Of a stretch of DNA of 64,000 nucleotides, positions 60,710 through 64,000 are shown piece by piece (the first letter of the stretch is position 1; every line of letters starts with the position of its first letter). Position numbers and translations under genes: made by a program. The notes under the pieces are model-generated. The model saw only the letters and a program-made list of their open reading frames with translations. It searched no databases and was not told where the DNA came from. The stretch is from Microvelia longipes (taxonomy: Eukaryota > Arthropoda > Insecta > Hemiptera > Veliidae). The stretch is from contig JACMZG010001870.1 in the NCBI GenBank assembly GCA_018340805.1, positions 24,528,569 to 24,592,568 on the forward strand. Reading direction: 5' to 3'.

Positions 60710-60901
60710 TTTTATAATTGTCTATGATAAATATTTGTATAATAGATTAGAATAGTTATAAATATATAATTTGTAATGAGTGTAAATATATTAAATTATT
60801 AAAACAAAATAAAATCAATTTAGATAATGTAAATAAAAATAAATTTTAGATATGATAATATTAAAATGACTATATGATTAAAATAAAGAATCATGGATAT
60901 A

Positions 60902-61498
60902 TTAAAAAATATTTGTTTTAGATAGACAAGCTTTAGCTTTTGGTCCAGATAACTGCTTTGTTAAAAAATCAGCTATCTGGTCACATGCAGGTACATGTGA
61001 TATACAAAATGATTTGTTCTCATGATGCTCATTCAGATAAGCTACATATCTAACAAGATGATTTGATCGATTAGTGGTTGCTCCTTTCTGTGCTAATGTT
61101 ACTGCTGCTTTATTGTCACAGTAAAGATTTATAGATTCATAGAGCTTGTTATTATCAAATAATTCTTGAAGAAAAGCTTGAATAAATATTCCTTCTTTGG
61201 CCGCATCCACCATTGCATTTAGTTCTGCGTCACAGGTGGATAACGATGTTGTTTTTTGAATTTTTGATGCCCAAGTAATGACATTGTTTCCTATTAAGTA
61301 CATAAATCCTGTTGTTGATCTTTGACTTCCTTTTCCATCTCTCCAACTTGCATCAACGTAACATTTTAAATGATCATCTTGACTTTCTGTGGAATAATGT
61401 AAACCAACATGTTTAGTCCCTTTTTTAAATACCTGAGAAGTTTCGTAATGCGGCCATATGTATTGCTCTTGGTGCTTTACTGTATTTTGCAAGTTCAC
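60902..61498 (-). CDS. Copia RNase H domain
   Basis: A 198-codon frame, the C-terminal part of the copia polyprotein. Acidic residues of the RNase H fold are seen at D49 (YVDASW), E92 (CDAELNA), D128 (YCDNKAA) and D177 (IADFLTK). The domain removes RNA from the RNA-DNA hybrid during reverse transcription. The frame starts after a break near 61500 that separates it from the reverse transcriptase; the true polyprotein has no start here. It ends at a normal stop about 190 bp before the polypurine tract. Non-coding AT-rich DNA (60710-60901) lies between. Confidence 0.9.
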   Translation of the reverse strand: MNLQNTVKHQEQYIWPHYETSQVFKKGTKHVGLHYSTESQDDHLKCYVDASWRDGKGSQRSTTGFMYLIGNNVITWASKIQKTTSLSTCDAELNAMVDAAKEGIFIQAFLQELFDNNKLYESINLYCDNKAAVTLAQKGATTNRSNHLVRYVAYLNEHHENKSFCISHVPACDQIADFLTKQLSGPKAKACLSKTNIF

Positions 61499-62560
61499 TT
61501 GCCGGATATGCTAAATCAGCCCGAGTTCTAGTGGCGAGATATGAATTGTTCCCAATATTTCTTGATAAGTAATAGCGTCTACTTCTGGTGAATCTTTATA
61601 GTCGTCTAGATCTTGACCGACATTTAGTGGTGTAAGAACTGAGTTACAGTCACTCATTCCAAATTTTCTTAATATTTTTTCAATGTAACTTGTTTGATTA
61701 ACAAAAATTTCTTTATTGTTTTTAATAATTTCCAGACCCAGAAGATTGTCTGTCTTATCTGACTTCTTTAAAATGAATTTCTCTTGTATTAGTGTAACAC
61801 ATTCATCTAAAATTCTTGATCTGAATTCGTAACGAAAAAATCATCTACATAAATTCCTAATATTAATTTAGATTTACTTTTTGTATAAGAAAAAACACAG
61901 GGATCAGATTTGAATCGTTGAAATCCCTTTTCGACTAAATACGATGTTAATGTTTCGTACCAAACCCTTCCACTTTGCCTTAAACCATAAAGGGCTTGTC
62001 TCAATTTACAAACTTTCTTGGTTGATTGACATCTATAAATCCTGGTGGTTGTAACATGTATACCTCTTCTTCCAATTACCATACAAATAAGCAGTTTGTA
62101 CGTCAAAATGATGAATATCCCAACCAAGCCTCGCACTAAAGGCTATAAGTCCTCTCAAACTACAGGGTTTAATAACTGGTGAATAAGTCTCAAAATAATC
62201 TATGCCATATTTTTGAGAACATCCAACTGCTACTAATCTTGCCTTGAATTTAAATTTGCTATCACTTAATCTTTTTTTAGCATATACCCATCTACATTTT
62301 ATAGGTTTAATACCAGGAGGAAATCGACTAAATCCCATACTCGATGTTTATGAAGGGAGTCAAGCTCTTGTTTCATTGCTTCTATCCATCGATCTTTATC
62401 TTTTGATAATATTGCTTCTTCATAATAAGATGGTAAATTTTCTTTTGCTGGTAAAGCAACTCTTGCATCTTCTTCTGTATCTTCATCTGAAGAAAACTCT
62501 TGATAGTTAATTTCTTTTCTTGTTGATCTTATTGGACGTTTTTGTGATTCATTATTTGTG
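61499..62560 (-). pseudogene. Copia reverse transcriptase, frameshifted
   Basis: Frame 62338-62033 carries CRWVYAKKR, FKARLVAVGCSQKYGIDY and the catalytic Asp in FDVQTAYLYG. Frame 62136-61807 carries ALYGLRQSGRVWY and the active-site YVDD (GIYVDDFFV). The match passes from the first frame to the second near 62030-62060, so a frameshift is present. 61800-61500 continues the thumb region in other frames. N-terminal linker words (DEDTEEDARVALPAKE, WIEAMKQELDSL) are readable at 62505-62350. All catalytic residues checked are intact. Confidence 0.88.
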
Positions 62561-62649
62561 TACTAGTAACTGTTTATTTGGTTCATTGTATCATTTTTAT
62601 GTAAAAATAATTTTGTAAATAATTCAGCATAAGTTACTTCTTTGTCTTC

Positions 62650-63545
62650 TTTTCAAATAGTGATATCCCGTTTTCATTTTCTAGGAATTTAACGTCTCTC
62701 GATTCAATAACATGTCTGTTCTTGGATCCAATATTCTATATGCTCTTCGATAATAGAATATCCCACAAAAATACCTTCGTTCATCTTTGGCTCAAACTTT
62801 TTACGCTTGATTTGAGGAATCCAATAATATGCTTTGCATCCAAATGTTTTTAAGTGATTAACCGATGGTTTATAATAAGAAAATATTTCGTCTGGAGTTT
62901 TGTTTCCGTGTTTATTAAAGGAGTTTGATGTTTTATATAAAGCTGCTGTACCTATATGGCTTCTGCCAAAATTCTATTTGTAATTTACTTTGTATAGCAT
63001 AGCTGTAGCACTTTCTGTTATTGTCCGATTAGCTCTTTCTGCAATACCATTACTTTGTGGTGAATAGCTTGTAGTGAGTTGGTGTTTAATTCCTTTTTTA
63101 TTAAAAAATTCAGTCATCTCTTTATTTAAAAATTCTCCTCCGTTGTCTGAACTTATAGTTTTACGGTTTTTCCTGTATGTTTTCATACTGGTTTTAAAAT
63201 TGATAATTTCTCAATTGTTTCTACTTGGTTTTTAAAAAATTTTGTAAATATTTTTCTTGAATGGTATATCATCACATATAAGTTATATTTAGATCCTTGA
63301 GATTAGATTTGACGATTTTAGAATAAGGACCCATAAGATCTACGTGAATTCAATTCTAAATGTTATTGGATTGCTTAGTTTCAATGCTAATGAAAGGTTT
63401 TTCTAGTATTTGCGTACTACATGCACTGCAAATCAATTCTTCAAAATTATTTATTATTGAGGTTAAATTTTTTGACCATATTTGATCTCTTCAATATATT
63501 TTATTGTAATTTTTGATAAATGTCCAGTCTTTGTGTGCATTATAG
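62650..63545 (-). pseudogene. Copia integrase, frameshifted
   Basis: HTKTGHLSK at about 63540-63515 is the His pair of the GAG-pre-integrase zinc region. HVDLMGPY near 63345-63320 holds the first catalytic Asp. Frame 63186-62974 has D14 in SSDNGGEFL and E50 in GIAERANR with 35 residues between them, completing DD35E. The C-terminal part (HLKTFGCKAYYWIPQIKRKK, then GIFVGYS) is readable at about 62860-62750. Several stops and shifts separate these segments. Confidence 0.88.
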
Positions 63546-64000
63546 ATATCATCATTTTGTTGAATAATATTTTTAACTTTGCTCTTGAGGTGGTTGATTA
63601 TAAGATGTAAATATTTTCTTCGTTGAGCGGTCACTATTTTTCTTTCATATTTATGTTTTATATTGTTGCCTCCAACATCATTAAATGAAACTTGTAATCC
63701 TATATCTGTAAGTTTGTTGATTGATATATAAATTACTGATAAATAATTCTGGTCTATAGGACATCATATTTAAATAATAATTAATTATCAATAGTTTTTT
63801 TTTAATTTAGATGTTCCTGGAATAGATTCTGAAAATATTACGTCATTGTTTTGCTAATTTTATTTTTCTTCTTCAACTTTATATTATTTTTAACTAAATT
63901 ATTTGATGTGCATATGACTAGTAGCACCGCTATCAAGAACCCATTCTGTTTCATTTGTTTTATTTAATTATATTTGCTGCCAAGCATATATCACAATGAT
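63546..64000 (-). pseudogene. Copia protease and gag end, cut by the window
   Basis: On the minus strand about 63955-63905 reads NETEWVLDSGATSHMHI, the copia aspartic protease active site (DSGAT). 63546-63900 is the AT-rich rest of the protease, without a single open frame. Beyond 63960 the sequence belongs to the gag-protease link and leaves the window. Confidence 0.75.

Larger units (their letters stand above)
60577..64000 (-). mobile_element. Ty1/copia retrotransposon, 5' end beyond the window
   Basis: Read on the minus strand: protease, GAG-pre-integrase, integrase, reverse transcriptase, RNase H, PPT and 3' LTR. Integrase precedes reverse transcriptase, which defines copia order. It is inserted into the 55-bp satellite. 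The coding region is broken into several frames. The 5' LTR, gag start and target duplication lie outside the window. Confidence 0.93.

Overview
This is a window of AT-rich animal nuclear DNA, with no bacterial-style gene packing. The best lineage clue is an almost intact insect-type errantivirus (Gypsy family, env-bearing, primed by tRNA-Ser), so an arthropod, most likely an insect, is favoured. I could not fix the species. Host coding content is minimal. One exon is well supported: 41365-41489 on the + strand, a piece of a claudin/PMP22/calcium-channel-gamma (TARP-like) four-transmembrane protein. The rest is introns or intergenic DNA and several layers of mobile and satellite DNA.

Layout. 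1-24.6 kb: gene-poor DNA with dispersed repeat families (R1 at 1.0 and 2.5 kb; R2 at 5.5 and 10.6 kb; tandem R3 at 7.1 kb), a probable tRNA-derived SINE (6.2-6.7 kb), fold-back elements and MITEs (9.8, 11.1 and 11.5 kb), a decayed Gypsy pol scrap (14.8-15.2 kb) and a GC-rich cassette with twin hairpins (22.4-23.0 kb). 24.6-34.1 kb: a nested composite. A DNA element with inverted ends (24634-34100) contains a fold-back element (25412-25949) and the errantivirus (26075-34062, minus strand). The errantivirus has two LTRs that differ by one substitution and one T, a 4-bp CGCG target duplication, PBS, PPT, gag, pol and env. Its reading frames are broken by several frameshifts even though the insertion looks very young. 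34.1-44.4 kb: a third R1 copy, an RNA-hairpin-like palindrome, a TA-flanked inverted-repeat transposon with an internal palindrome, a poly(A)-ended retroposon, the host exon, a MITE and a LINE reverse-transcriptase scrap.

44.45-60.6 kb: two adjoining tandem arrays. The first (44.45-46.06 kb) repeats a CRE-like TGACGTCA motif. The second is a satellite of about 55 bp (46.07-60.58 kb) that changes orientation more than twenty times through two recurrent, conserved junction sequences, so it is built from palindromic higher-order modules. It is interrupted by part of a second Gypsy-type element (47.75-50.47 kb, with a candidate long LTR that contains a small spliceable-looking ORF). Sequence quality seems to fall steadily towards a 100-N gap (60395-60494). 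60.58-64.0 kb: a Ty1/copia element on the minus strand with an unusually short LTR (117 bp), inserted in the satellite and cut off by the window end.

The most unusual structure is the orientation-switching satellite with homogenised junctions. Next are the young but frameshifted errantivirus, the CRE minisatellite and the nested composite element.
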